The position numbers were made by a program, and so were the translations under genes. The notes under the pieces were generated by a model, which was given only the letters and a program-made list of their open reading frames with translations, was not told where the DNA came from and searched no databases. Positions 8,573-16,401 of a DNA stretch of 63,626 nucleotides are shown in pieces. Each line of letters begins with the position of its first letter. The first letter of the stretch is position 1. Where the stretch lies: assembly GCA_030378005.1 (NCBI GenBank), contig JAUCGF010000092.1:1-63626 (forward strand), written 5' to 3'. The DNA is from Desulfococcaceae bacterium HSG9. Its GTDB lineage: Bacteria; Desulfobacterota; Desulfobacteria; Desulfobacterales; JAUCGF01.

Positions 8573-8666
8573 TCGTATATTCAGTTTAAGTAATTATAAT
8601 TTAATTGCCCTTTAACTCATTTGGTAATATTGTGTCAAGGGCGATTATGCTGACAAAAACGCCTGT

Positions 8667-9662
8667 TCATGTACGCCGGGCTTTGAAACCGATAGTCTTT
8701 GCCGACCAGTCAGTTTGCTTATGATAACGGGCCTGCCTGATTCTACAATGCCGCGAGGCGCATATCGGGCAGTTTTTATCGGTACACGGATCCAGATGAA
8801 TCAAAACCGTTGACTGATGCTTAAAATGTTCATTAATTATCGCTTCCAAACGGTCGGATTCGCTGTGCGCTTGCTCCAGAGTGAAATCTCCGGGCATAAT
8901 CAAATGAAAATCGATATGCACCTGGCTGCCAGAGTGCCAGGCACGTAATTTATGAATATCAATCTGTTGTATCTGGCGATGTTTAGAGAGTAATGCGGCA
9001 ATTTCCTGCAAAAGAAGAGGGTCGGTGGCATTCATCAGCCCGGCAACGGATTGACGCACCAGATGAAAACCCGTAATCAGAATATTCACTCCGATCAAGG
9101 CGGCAATCACGCCATCCAACCAATAAAGCCGTGTCAGATGCACCAGCAAAAGACCGATCAACATGCCTCCCGAAGTATATACATCCGTAAGTACGTGTTT
9201 GCCATCAGCAATCAAAGGCAATGATTCCGTTTTTTTACCGACTCTTACCAGCGCCAGACCTAAAATAAGATTAATCACACTCGCGCCCAGTAAAATAAAC
9301 AATCCATGTTCAAGATTTGGCAGAGGAACAGACGAACGGATATGCATCCATCCGACTTTGAAAATACCGATGGCGGCCAGTATAATCAGCGCCCCCTCAA
9401 AGCCCGCTGAAAAATATTCAATCTTGCCATGTCCGTAAGGATGGGACTTGTCCGGCGGCTTGGCCGAAACAATGATGCACGCCATAGCAAACGCACTGGC
9501 AATGACGTTAATAATCGATTCCAACGCATCGGATAAAATTGCAGATGAATGGGTGATGCGAAAGGCGTAAAATTTAACACCCATCAAAGCCAGTCCTATG
9601 ACAAAGGATGATGTGATTGCAATCAGACGGGTTTGAAGATTTTTATCTGAAAGGGTTTGCAT
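8667..9662 (-). CDS. Cation diffusion facilitator transporter
   Basis: 331 residues of the CDF family (zinc/iron/manganese-proton antiporters of the inner membrane). About six hydrophobic segments span residues 10-210. The metal-site motifs are recognisable: HSSAILSDALESIIN in helix II and HVLTDVYTSGGM in helix V, with the HPYGHGKIEYF loop between. The cytoplasmic domain follows, then an unusual Cys/His-rich tail (CTDKNCPICASRHC), possibly a metal sensor. Substrate is undetermined. The ATG lies at the promoter-distal end of a 335-nt divergent spacer shared with the defence-like island. Confidence 0.9.
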   Translation of the reverse strand: MQTLSDKNLQTRLIAITSSFVIGLALMGVKFYAFRITHSSAILSDALESIINVIASAFAMACIIVSAKPPDKSHPYGHGKIEYFSAGFEGALIILAAIGIFKVGWMHIRSSVPLPNLEHGLFILLGASVINLILGLALVRVGKKTESLPLIADGKHVLTDVYTSGGMLIGLLLVHLTRLYWLDGVIAALIGVNILITGFHLVRQSVAGLMNATDPLLLQEIAALLSKHRQIQQIDIHKLRAWHSGSQVHIDFHLIMPGDFTLEQAHSESDRLEAIINEHFKHQSTVLIHLDPCTDKNCPICASRHCRIRQARYHKQTDWSAKTIGFKARRT

Positions 9663-9783
9663 GTTATTTTTCTTAATCGTAATTGCTTTTTGTAGAAGTT
9701 ATTATCCCCTTATTCCTAATAAAATAGATTCAATAGATCAAATAAAATCTGAACATCCTTGATTTTTCGGTTTAAAATTCGGA

Positions 9784-9849
9784 GGAGTGCTAAATTTACA
9801 GTCAGGCATTCAGCGTTCATCAATGCTAAACTGTAAGTTTAGCACTCCG
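9784..9849. repeat. Imperfect inverted repeat, palindromic element
   Basis: GGAGTGCTAAATTTACAGT (9784-9802) pairs with ACTGTAAGTTTAGCACTCC near 9830-9849 with one mismatch. It shares layout and the ggcattcag centre with the element at 1-57. The rest of the spacer 9663-9997 holds only the promoter candidate at 9888. Confidence 0.7.
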
Positions 9850-9887
9850 GAGAAAGTCGATTATTTTTTACCCAAATGTCGTCTGCC

Positions 9888-9916
9888 TTGACAGACAGTC
9901 AGCTTGTGTATATCAA
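9888..9916 (+). promoter_or_regulatory. Promoter candidate of the conflict island
   Basis: TTGACA (9888-9893), 17 nt, TATCAA (9911-9916), about 80 nt upstream of the nucleosidase-TIR start. It is the best promoter match seen for the island. Confidence 0.5.
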
Positions 9917-9997
9917 AAAAGATAATTCTAAAAGAAAACGAATGGTAAGATATAAATTTATCTTATCGTTATCAACAACGATCAAAAAGGATTGAAA

Positions 9998-11242
9998 ATG
10001 AACCCAATAAAACAGAATGATTCTGATTCCAAATGTGATGTGCTGTTGCTTTTTGTCAATGATAACGAACGAAAAGCGGTATTTGATGCCGCCAAGGAGT
10101 TTGATTCTGCTCCCAAACCCTACAAAAAAGGAATTTATGCTTACCATGATTTCGGTGTCATAAACAGCGCAAGGGTGATGGGGCTTCAGACGCGAATGGG
10201 GGCAGTCGGTCGCGGGGCTTCCGGTCCCGCAACGCTGACGGCGATTCAAACGCTTGATCCTGACTATGTGATTGCCGTAGGCATTGCCTTTGGCATGAAT
10301 CGGGACAAACAGAAAATAGGTGATATCCTCGTTTCCAACCAAGTGATTGGATACAATATCGGAAAAATGGATAAACAAGGACAATGGATTACAAGATCGG
10401 ATAAAGCATCCGCTTCCGAGGGCCTTTACAATAACATACAAAGCGCCAGCGCCTACTGGCAAGGTGCCAAAATCCACTTTGACCTGATTGTTTCCGGCGA
10501 AGCTTTGATCGATAATGATGATTTTAAACAACAAATTCTCAACGCCTTTCCCGAAGCTGTCGGTGGTGAAATGGAGGCCATGGGAATATATGCTTCCTGT
10601 GAATCGTTAAAAAAAGATTGGATTATTATCAAGGCTGTATGTGACTATGCGGACGGTCAAAAAGATGATAACAAAGAAGAGTATCAGAAACAAGCCGCCC
10701 AAAACGCTGCCACATTCGTGTTTCACAGTTTTAAATACGGTTTTTTTGGCAAGGCTGATGAACACAAGGAAGTGAGCATTGGTGATGAAAATCACCAAGC
10801 ACCGAAGCCAGATGTACATCATTCTGCGAAAACCGCTCAATATGACATCTATATCAGTTGTGTCGTCGAAGATCAGAAAATTGCCTTAAAGCTCTATAAT
10901 GATTTAAAAAATCTTGACCTTAAACCGTGGTTGTACAGTAAAGACGCCAAACCCGGGGGAAATAAAAAAGCCCAAATGCACGAAGCCATCCAAAACAGCC
11001 GTTATTTTATGCCCTTGATCTCCGCTCATTCGGTGTCGCAACGCGGCCTGGTTCAACGCGAACTGAATATCGCCTCAGACATTTTAGACGAATTTGCCAT
11101 GTCTGATATTTTTATAATCCCCATCCGTTTGGATAACACCCGATTGACGGATTACCGCTTTCAAAATATTGAACTGGCAAATTTCACACATTATGCTGAG
11201 GGGTTTAAGCAATTGCGGCGCGTATTAATTTCAGATAGCTGA
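9998..11242 (+). CDS. Nucleosidase (PNP/MTAN-fold)-TIR fusion effector
   Basis: 414 residues. Residues ~5-245 match the purine nucleoside phosphorylase/MTA-SAH nucleosidase fold: DVLLLFVNDNE at the start, YVIAVGIAFGMN, the substrate motif GGEMEAMGIYA, and KAVCDYADG with the acidic base-binding residue. Residues ~280-414 are a TIR domain: YDIYISCVVEDQ, a central helix, and RGLVQREL carrying the Glu expected for NADase activity. Such fusions are proposed effectors that destroy nucleotides or NAD on infection; activity here is inferred. Start ATG 9998 has AAAGGA upstream; the TTG at 9992 is less likely. The TGA at 11240 is the only stop in this frame until 12155, so the next ORF may be its continuation. 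Confidence 0.85.
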   Translation: MNPIKQNDSDSKCDVLLLFVNDNERKAVFDAAKEFDSAPKPYKKGIYAYHDFGVINSARVMGLQTRMGAVGRGASGPATLTAIQTLDPDYVIAVGIAFGMNRDKQKIGDILVSNQVIGYNIGKMDKQGQWITRSDKASASEGLYNNIQSASAYWQGAKIHFDLIVSGEALIDNDDFKQQILNAFPEAVGGEMEAMGIYASCESLKKDWIIIKAVCDYADGQKDDNKEEYQKQAAQNAATFVFHSFKYGFFGKADEHKEVSIGDENHQAPKPDVHHSAKTAQYDIYISCVVEDQKIALKLYNDLKNLDLKPWLYSKDAKPGGNKKAQMHEAIQNSRYFMPLISAHSVSQRGLVQRELNIASDILDEFAMSDIFIIPIRLDNTRLTDYRFQNIELANFTHYAEGFKQLRRVLISDS

Positions 11243-11380
11243 GAATCCAAGCCTACAGGCCCTCCGGACGGAGAGGAAAAACAGCCAGACCCGCGTATAG
11301 TTAAAAAAGTCCGTGAAGAGATAGGCCAAATCTTAAAAGAAAACAGCCTGAAACAATTAAAGAAATCACTGATAACTCAA

Positions 11381-12157
11381 TTGAAAGGCAATGCGTCAAT
11401 TAATTATCAAAGCGATATGGCTCTGGAAAAAACATTGGTCGATATCGAAGTGCTTGAGGCGATCTATGCGCTTGAAGAAGCGATTGCTCAATGTTTTCAT
11501 ACCATGAAAAAAGAAGGTGCAAAGCAAGAGGCGGTACAAGAAGTATGGAAAATGTCGATAGAGATTCTTGGCCGATTGGTGTTGCTTACTGTGGATTACG
11601 ACCAGCTTAACTTTGAAAACAGTAGTGAAGAAGATCAATACAAAAAAGGAAAAGAATTGGAATTATCCGTTCTTACGGAAGCAGGCGAAGAAATTATTTT
11701 ATCATGTCATACGAGGTCCGCAGCTATACTGACTGTAAATCAATCAAAAACGCGCGTTTATGGCAAAAATCGGATCAGTAGCAATTTGCCTGAAAGCGGG
11801 TGGGATGAAAAAGATATATTGCAGACGATCAAAAAAGATCTCTGGCTAAAACTATTTAAAGCGTCGGGGGAAAAAGCTCCTGCTATTATTGATGAAAATA
11901 AAACCATAATGTTAAATGAGCTTACCGAAATAAAAAACAGGCAAAAGGAAAATATATACATCTGTGTGTCGAGTGATGATCAAAATAATTATCTCAGAAA
12001 TAAGCAAATATTTTCGATTCTTAAGCAAGAACTCCCAGCCCTTCATACAATTATTAAAACTAAAGAGGAAACTGATTATTCAAATTCTGTTTTTATTATA
12101 CTTGAGCCGAAGCTGGAGGCTCACTTATTTAATTTTTTCAAGAACAAACCGGAGTAA
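11381..12157 (+). CDS. Helical protein of the conflict island, possibly C-terminal part of the upstream effector
   Basis: I do not recognise a named family. With TTG 11381 as start it has 258 residues. In the same frame, protein-like sequence extends back to the TGA at 11240 with no ATG, GTG or TTG between; it encodes a charged helix (IVKKVREEIGQILKENSLK) that reads naturally into this ORF. The N-terminal ~100 residues are helical and end in EILGRLVLLTVDYDQL, reminiscent of the small effector-associated adaptor domains of such systems (inference). The C-terminal ~70 residues have alternating hydrophobic strands (IYICVSS, VFIILEP). The stop is 3 nt before the MoxR start, so translation is probably coupled. 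Confidence 0.6.
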   Translation: MKGNASINYQSDMALEKTLVDIEVLEAIYALEEAIAQCFHTMKKEGAKQEAVQEVWKMSIEILGRLVLLTVDYDQLNFENSSEEDQYKKGKELELSVLTEAGEEIILSCHTRSAAILTVNQSKTRVYGKNRISSNLPESGWDEKDILQTIKKDLWLKLFKASGEKAPAIIDENKTIMLNELTEIKNRQKENIYICVSSDDQNNYLRNKQIFSILKQELPALHTIIKTKEETDYSNSVFIILEPKLEAHLFNFFKNKPE

Positions 12158-12160
12158 CCC

Positions 12161-13126
12161 ATGCTAAAAGTCAACCCTGACGACACTATCACTATCCCGG
12201 CCATAGGATCATGGCCCGAAACCGAACATGTATTTGAAAAAAAAAGCATCTGGGCGGTGAATGCCGCTTTGACAGCCCAGCGGCCGCTCCTGATTCGGGG
12301 TGAGCCGGGAATCGGCAAAAGCCAACTGGCCCGTGCCGCAGCTCATGCGTTGGGAAGGGTGTTCATTTCCGAAGTGGTTCATGCTCGGAGTGAATGCCAA
12401 GACCTTTTATGGCATTTTGACGCCCTCAGTCGTTTGGGCGAGGCCCAGGCTCTGGGAGCCGCCTGCCAGGATGTCAATGTGAAAGAAGCGCTTGATCCGT
12501 TAAAATTTTTAAGTCCCGGTGCATTGTGGTGGACTTTTAATTGGAAAACTGCGGAAGAACAATCGCTGAAAAGTGCAAATAGAGTCAGAAAACCGGAAAA
12601 GCCGGAAGCATGGTCTCAGGAAAAAGGCAGCGTATTGCTGATTGATGAAATCGACAAAGCGGACGCCGATCTTCCCAACGGGTTGCTGGAAACCCTGGGC
12701 AACGGCGCTTTTACCGTGCCATATACCGATGACCCCGTGATATTGGAAACCGGCACACCCTCGCCGTTGGTGGTCATTACTACCAATGAAGAGCGCGAAC
12801 TGCCTTCCGCGTTTATCCGGCGTTGTCTGGTGCTGCGCATGAAACTGGCCGATGACAAAGATGAACTTACAGAGTGGCTTGTGAAACGCGGGCGTATCCA
12901 TTTCGGGCAGGCCTGCTCTGAAAAGGTGTGTAAAACAGCCGCGGAAATGCTATGGGAAGATCGACAGCAAGCGATCAGACGTAACCATCCCGCTCCCGGT
13001 CAGGCCGAATACCTTGATATTTTGCGAGCGCTCAAAAAGATGGGCAAGAATGAAACGGAACAATCAGACGCCCTTGAAATTATTGCAGAATTTGCCTTGA
13101 AAAAATATCCTGAAGATTATTCTTGA
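12161..13126 (+). CDS. MoxR-type AAA+ ATPase
   Basis: 321 residues. Walker A is GEPGIGKSQLARA (about 46-58), Walker B is VLLIDEIDKAD (about 158-168), sensor 1 is VVITTNEE, and the arginine finger is in LPSAFIRRCL. MoxR ATPases remodel partner proteins and commonly pair with von Willebrand A-type proteins. In conflict systems they are proposed to license an effector. GGAG precedes the start, which overlaps the upstream gene's translation unit. No separate vWA gene is adjacent; the next large protein may supply an equivalent domain. Confidence 0.9.
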   Translation: MLKVNPDDTITIPAIGSWPETEHVFEKKSIWAVNAALTAQRPLLIRGEPGIGKSQLARAAAHALGRVFISEVVHARSECQDLLWHFDALSRLGEAQALGAACQDVNVKEALDPLKFLSPGALWWTFNWKTAEEQSLKSANRVRKPEKPEAWSQEKGSVLLIDEIDKADADLPNGLLETLGNGAFTVPYTDDPVILETGTPSPLVVITTNEERELPSAFIRRCLVLRMKLADDKDELTEWLVKRGRIHFGQACSEKVCKTAAEMLWEDRQQAIRRNHPAPGQAEYLDILRALKKMGKNETEQSDALEIIAEFALKKYPEDYS

Positions 13127-13566
13127 TGAAGTCCATTTAAAACTGATTGGAATTTCAGCATTCAGACAAAGCCCCATCGGGGCGTCATGTTTGTAGAAAA
13201 AAACGTATAAACAACCGAAGAGCCCTGTAGGGGCGGCATATTTGTCGTAAAATGGAAAGATTCCGATCAATGACATTATCTGAGTGGGCGTCTTACAATA
13301 TGTCGCCCTGATGGGGCTTTGACGGAAGTTAAGTTGATTTGCTACAAATATGTCGCCCTGATGGGGCTTTGACGGAAGTTAAGCCGATTTGCTACAAATA
13401 TGCCGCCCCGATGGGGCTTTGACGGAAGTTAAGCCGATTTGCTACAAATATGCCGCCCTGATGGGGCTTTGACGGAAGTTAAGCCGATTTGCTACAAATA
13501 TGCCGCCCTGATGGGGCTTTGACAGATGCTTAATTTTTACCTTAATTTTTATTAGGATACCTCCTG
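13127..13566. other. Spacer filled with palindromic and tandem repeats
   Basis: A 440-nt gap between the MoxR and FGS genes. It holds two inverted, degenerate copies of a palindromic unit (about 13168-13196 and 13230-13255) facing the tandem array at 13291-13524. No ORF or RNA gene is supported. Confidence 0.7.
13291..13524. repeat. Tandem array, 50-bp unit, about 4.7 copies
   Basis: Units begin at 13341, 13391, 13441 and 13491, preceded by one whose first bases are degenerate (13291). Each contains the palindrome GCCCTGATGGGGC and ends ...AAGYYGATTT. Copies differ by a few transitions only. There are no unique spacers, so this is not a CRISPR. The unit resembles dispersed REP-like elements and has inverted relatives at 13168 and 13230. 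Confidence 0.9.
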
Positions 13567-16209
13567 GTGAAATCACCTGCAACCATACCGAAAAATGGTT
13601 TATCCTTTACAGGACGCGCCGATCTGCTCAGTTTCTTGCATCATAATGGTGAAACCGGGCTTGATTGCATGGCCGAATTTTCGGGCTATGAACGCAAACA
13701 GCGCCAACCTGAAAAAGCTTCCCCAACAAAAGTCGCCCATTCCATTTTGGCAATGCCTTATTTTTCAGAAGATCACCACTTTGACGAAACCATCACAAAA
13801 ATGCCCTTTTGGCGTGTGAAGAGTAAAAGACGCATTCAACCTGAAGAAATTGTCAGTGTCGAACCTGAATGGGCCAAAGGGGATGACGGGTTTGCACCAG
13901 GCGAGGTGCGCGCGGATTATACCAAAAAGCCGCCCTCTTTGATTCCCCTGGTTTCCTGGTTTCGTCTCTGGCCGTTTTTGAAAAAAGCCCTTGGTCGCGA
14001 TCATTTAAGCAATGACCTTGATATTCCCAAAATATTGGAAAATATCACCCGCTTTGAGCCGTTAAAAAAACTGCCGGTTAAATCAAGGTTCGGATGGGAC
14101 GCGCTGGGATGTCTGATTCTTGATTTGGATGACCGTCTGTTGCCTGTGTGGGGCGATATCAACCAGGTCTGTAACGGTATTGAAAAGCTTCGCGGCAAAT
14201 CCGGCCTTTCTGTTTACATGATTGAAAACGGCCCTGCTGAAACTTTCAGAAAACGAGATAAGCGTTATGATCCGGTAGCGGATTTTAAATTCCCCGAACC
14301 TTTCACGCCGGTGTTGATTCTTTCGGATCTGGGCTGTCTTGAAAAAACAGGCCTGCTGGTTAAACAATGGCTTGATTTTGGGAAACGCCTGAACCGGGCC
14401 GGCATCTGTCCTGTTGTGTTGAATCCGGCGTCCCCGGTACATTGGGATAATCGGCTGACACGGCATTATTCCATTGTCTGGTGGGATCGGGGCAATCGCA
14501 ATATACGTCCACGCAGAGCAAAATCTTATGATTCAGTTGAAAAAATCAAGGCCATTGAGCAGGAAGATACACGGGCAATGCGGCTGCTTTATCTGCTTGC
14601 GCCGGCCATCCGCGTGGAACCTGAACTGCTGCGCGCCGTCAGGATGTTGCTGCCTATGGATGAGGCGGATGGAGCGGCAGAAATATTAGCCTGGAATCAT
14701 GTTTCCGTTCTTCGTTCCTATATTGCTTTTACATTTGATAAAGAAGTTCGCAAATTGTATCGGGATAAATTTATTGAAAAATTCGATAAAGAGCTACGCG
14801 AAAAGGTAATCGACCTTATCGAAAAATATCATGACCATTTATCCCCGGTGATTCAATGTGAAGAAAACATAACGTCTAAATGGGCGCGTGAATTTATCGA
14901 GCGCCATTTCAGAACGATCTTTCGCCGTGAACACGATTTCTATTGGGAACAGCTCACCCAATGGTTTCATCGTGTGTCAGACCGGCTGCATCCCGATGAA
15001 TGGCAAAAAAGCGATGCGCTGACATCATGCTGGGTTTTAATCAACCGTGACCTTTTAGAGAAAGGGCAGGTCACACCGCCTGAGGGACTTGATCTGAACC
15101 GTGCCGCTTGGTTGAGAGATGTTGAAAAAACTCCGCAACTGTACCGGCTTTTTCAACAAGGCGCGGTTTTCCGGGTGGTTCATAATGATGTCGCCAAGAA
15201 AAAATACAGCGGTGGGTTTGAAACCGGAAGCCGCATTGCCGAACTGCTGGCACGCCATAACAATCTGATGGTCGCTTGTGATCACGAATCGGGCGTAAGG
15301 CCTGTCATTCTGGAACCGGAAAAGGAAACAAGTATATCCATTCCATCTCAAGGTGTCCTGACTCTAAGCACCGATTATGATGAGATTGTTCTGGAAACTG
15401 TTAAAAGACCTGATTGGGCGAATAGCATGGGACGGGATCGCCATGGCCTTTTTGCTGAGTTCATTGTCAAAGGTGTTGTACACCGTCTGCGTTGGATTGG
15501 GGCCGGAACGTTTATGATGGGATCGCCGGAAGATGAACCGGAAAGACTGAATAGTGAATTGCTTCATGAAGTGGTTTTAAGTCAAGGGTTCTGGATAGGA
15601 GAAACTGCCTGTACACAGGAGTTATGGGAATCGGTGATGGGTGCAAATCCAAGTAGATTCAAAGGCGCCAAAAGGCCCATGGAAAATGTGAGTTGGAATC
15701 ATTGCCAGGCGTTTATCAAAAAAATAAACGCTATGCTGCCCGGACTTGATTTACGCCTGTCCACGGAAGCGGAGTGGGAATATGCCTGCCGGGCAGGCAC
15801 ACAGACGCCTTTCAGTTTTGGTGATAATATCACAACGGATCAGGTCAATTATGATGGCGATAATCCTTATGCCGGAGGGCCAAGGGGAAAATATCGAAAG
15901 GGAACAGTTGAAGCCGGCTCGTTGCCTTGCAATCAATGGGGTCTTTACGAAATGCATGGCAATGTTTGGGAGTGGTGCAATGACTGGTATGAAGAAAATC
16001 CATCGGGGCCGGTCACTGATCCGGTCGGCCCTGAGGGTGGTGGGTACCGTGTGCTGCGCGGCGGTAGCTGGATCAGCCTCGCCGAGTTCGCACGCTCCGC
16101 GCGCCGGAGCAGGTTCGAACCTGGCCACCGGAGCCCTCGCACCGGCTTGCGTTTTGCCCGAGGTCATCAAGAAGAGGAAAGTTTGACGGAGCCAAAAGAA
16201 AAAATGTAG
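13567..16209 (+). CDS. Large conflict-island protein with C-terminal FGE-sulfatase (FGS) domain
   Basis: 880 residues from GTG 13567 (weak ribosome-binding site). Residues ~170-320 contain strand/helix alternation (CLILDLDDRLLPVWGDI, FTPVLILSDLGCLEKTG, GICPVVLNPASP) resembling the vWA-like region of SAV_2336-type proteins; this is inference. A helical middle follows. Residues ~630-870 form an FGS domain: FMMGSPEDEPER, ETACTQELWE, STEAEWEYACRAGT, LYEMHGNVWEWCNDWY, RVLRGGSW, GLRFARG. The cysteine pair of true formylglycine-generating enzymes near the C-terminus is not seen, so it is more likely a binding scaffold. The segment 16066-16140 looks hypermutated relative to the paralogue at 16402. 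Partner of the MoxR ATPase by context. Confidence 0.75.
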   Translation: MKSPATIPKNGLSFTGRADLLSFLHHNGETGLDCMAEFSGYERKQRQPEKASPTKVAHSILAMPYFSEDHHFDETITKMPFWRVKSKRRIQPEEIVSVEPEWAKGDDGFAPGEVRADYTKKPPSLIPLVSWFRLWPFLKKALGRDHLSNDLDIPKILENITRFEPLKKLPVKSRFGWDALGCLILDLDDRLLPVWGDINQVCNGIEKLRGKSGLSVYMIENGPAETFRKRDKRYDPVADFKFPEPFTPVLILSDLGCLEKTGLLVKQWLDFGKRLNRAGICPVVLNPASPVHWDNRLTRHYSIVWWDRGNRNIRPRRAKSYDSVEKIKAIEQEDTRAMRLLYLLAPAIRVEPELLRAVRMLLPMDEADGAAEILAWNHVSVLRSYIAFTFDKEVRKLYRDKFIEKFDKELREKVIDLIEKYHDHLSPVIQCEENITSKWAREFIERHFRTIFRREHDFYWEQLTQWFHRVSDRLHPDEWQKSDALTSCWVLINRDLLEKGQVTPPEGLDLNRAAWLRDVEKTPQLYRLFQQGAVFRVVHNDVAKKKYSGGFETGSRIAELLARHNNLMVACDHESGVRPVILEPEKETSISIPSQGVLTLSTDYDEIVLETVKRPDWANSMGRDRHGLFAEFIVKGVVHRLRWIGAGTFMMGSPEDEPERLNSELLHEVVLSQGFWIGETACTQELWESVMGANPSRFKGAKRPMENVSWNHCQAFIKKINAMLPGLDLRLSTEAEWEYACRAGTQTPFSFGDNITTDQVNYDGDNPYAGGPRGKYRKGTVEAGSLPCNQWGLYEMHGNVWEWCNDWYEENPSGPVTDPVGPEGGGYRVLRGGSWISLAEFARSARRSRFEPGHRSPRTGLRFARGHQEEESLTEPKEKM
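16066..16140 (+). other. Candidate DGR variable region 1
   Basis: Twenty-five codons between RVLRGG and TGLRFARG of the FGS domain. Compared with 17110-17184, 19 codons differ. By hand count 25 differences fall at codon positions 1 or 2 and only 4 at position 3. Most variable codons are NNC in both copies, compatible with AAC in a template. The flanks are almost identical. This is the lectin-like ligand loop that DGRs mutate in known targets. Confidence 0.6.
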
Positions 16210-16235
16210 CGTAGCGGAATTTGGGAAATGGCTAT

Positions 16236-16308
16236 CTACACGGATTAGTGATAAGCAAGGATTCAGAATAATCAGCCGGAAATCCCTGTTTATCGCTAAT
16301 CCTTGTAG
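16236..16308. repeat. Imperfect inverted repeat, 19-nt arms
   Basis: Arms 16236-16254 (CTACACGGATTAGTGATAA) and 16290-16308 match at 17 of 19 positions in inverted orientation, in the spacer between the two FGS genes. It is probably another dispersed palindrome or a hairpin ending the upstream transcript. Confidence 0.6.
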
Positions 16309-16349
16309 ATGTATGCTAAATTGGAAAGTTATTTGAGCATAGAAGTATT

Positions 16350-16375
16350 GTCGGGTTACGCTTCGCTAACCCGAC
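16350..16375. repeat. REP-like palindrome
   Basis: GTCGGGTTA and TAACCCGAC arms flank CGCTTCGC. Elements of this GGGTTACGCTTCGCTAACCC type occur widely in bacterial intergenic DNA. Degenerate copies lie at 712-737 and 26964-26991. Confidence 0.75.
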
Positions 16376-16401
16376 CTACATAATTATAAAATAAACACAA
16401 A

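Noticed and set aside
8516..8666. T-box riboswitch in front of valS
   Set aside because: No AGGGTGG-type T-box or specifier stem was seen; only a terminator hairpin.
9899..10534. 211-codon minus-strand ORF
   Set aside because: It is antisense to the nucleosidase domain, whose motifs are clear on the plus strand.
11240..11276. Selenocysteine codon with bSECIS
   Set aside because: The hairpin is small and the TGA lies in a linker without a Cys-x-x-Sec or other redox motif. Kept only as a remote option within the TGA finding.
13291..13524. CRISPR array
   Set aside because: The 50-bp period is filled by one conserved unit; there are no unique spacers.
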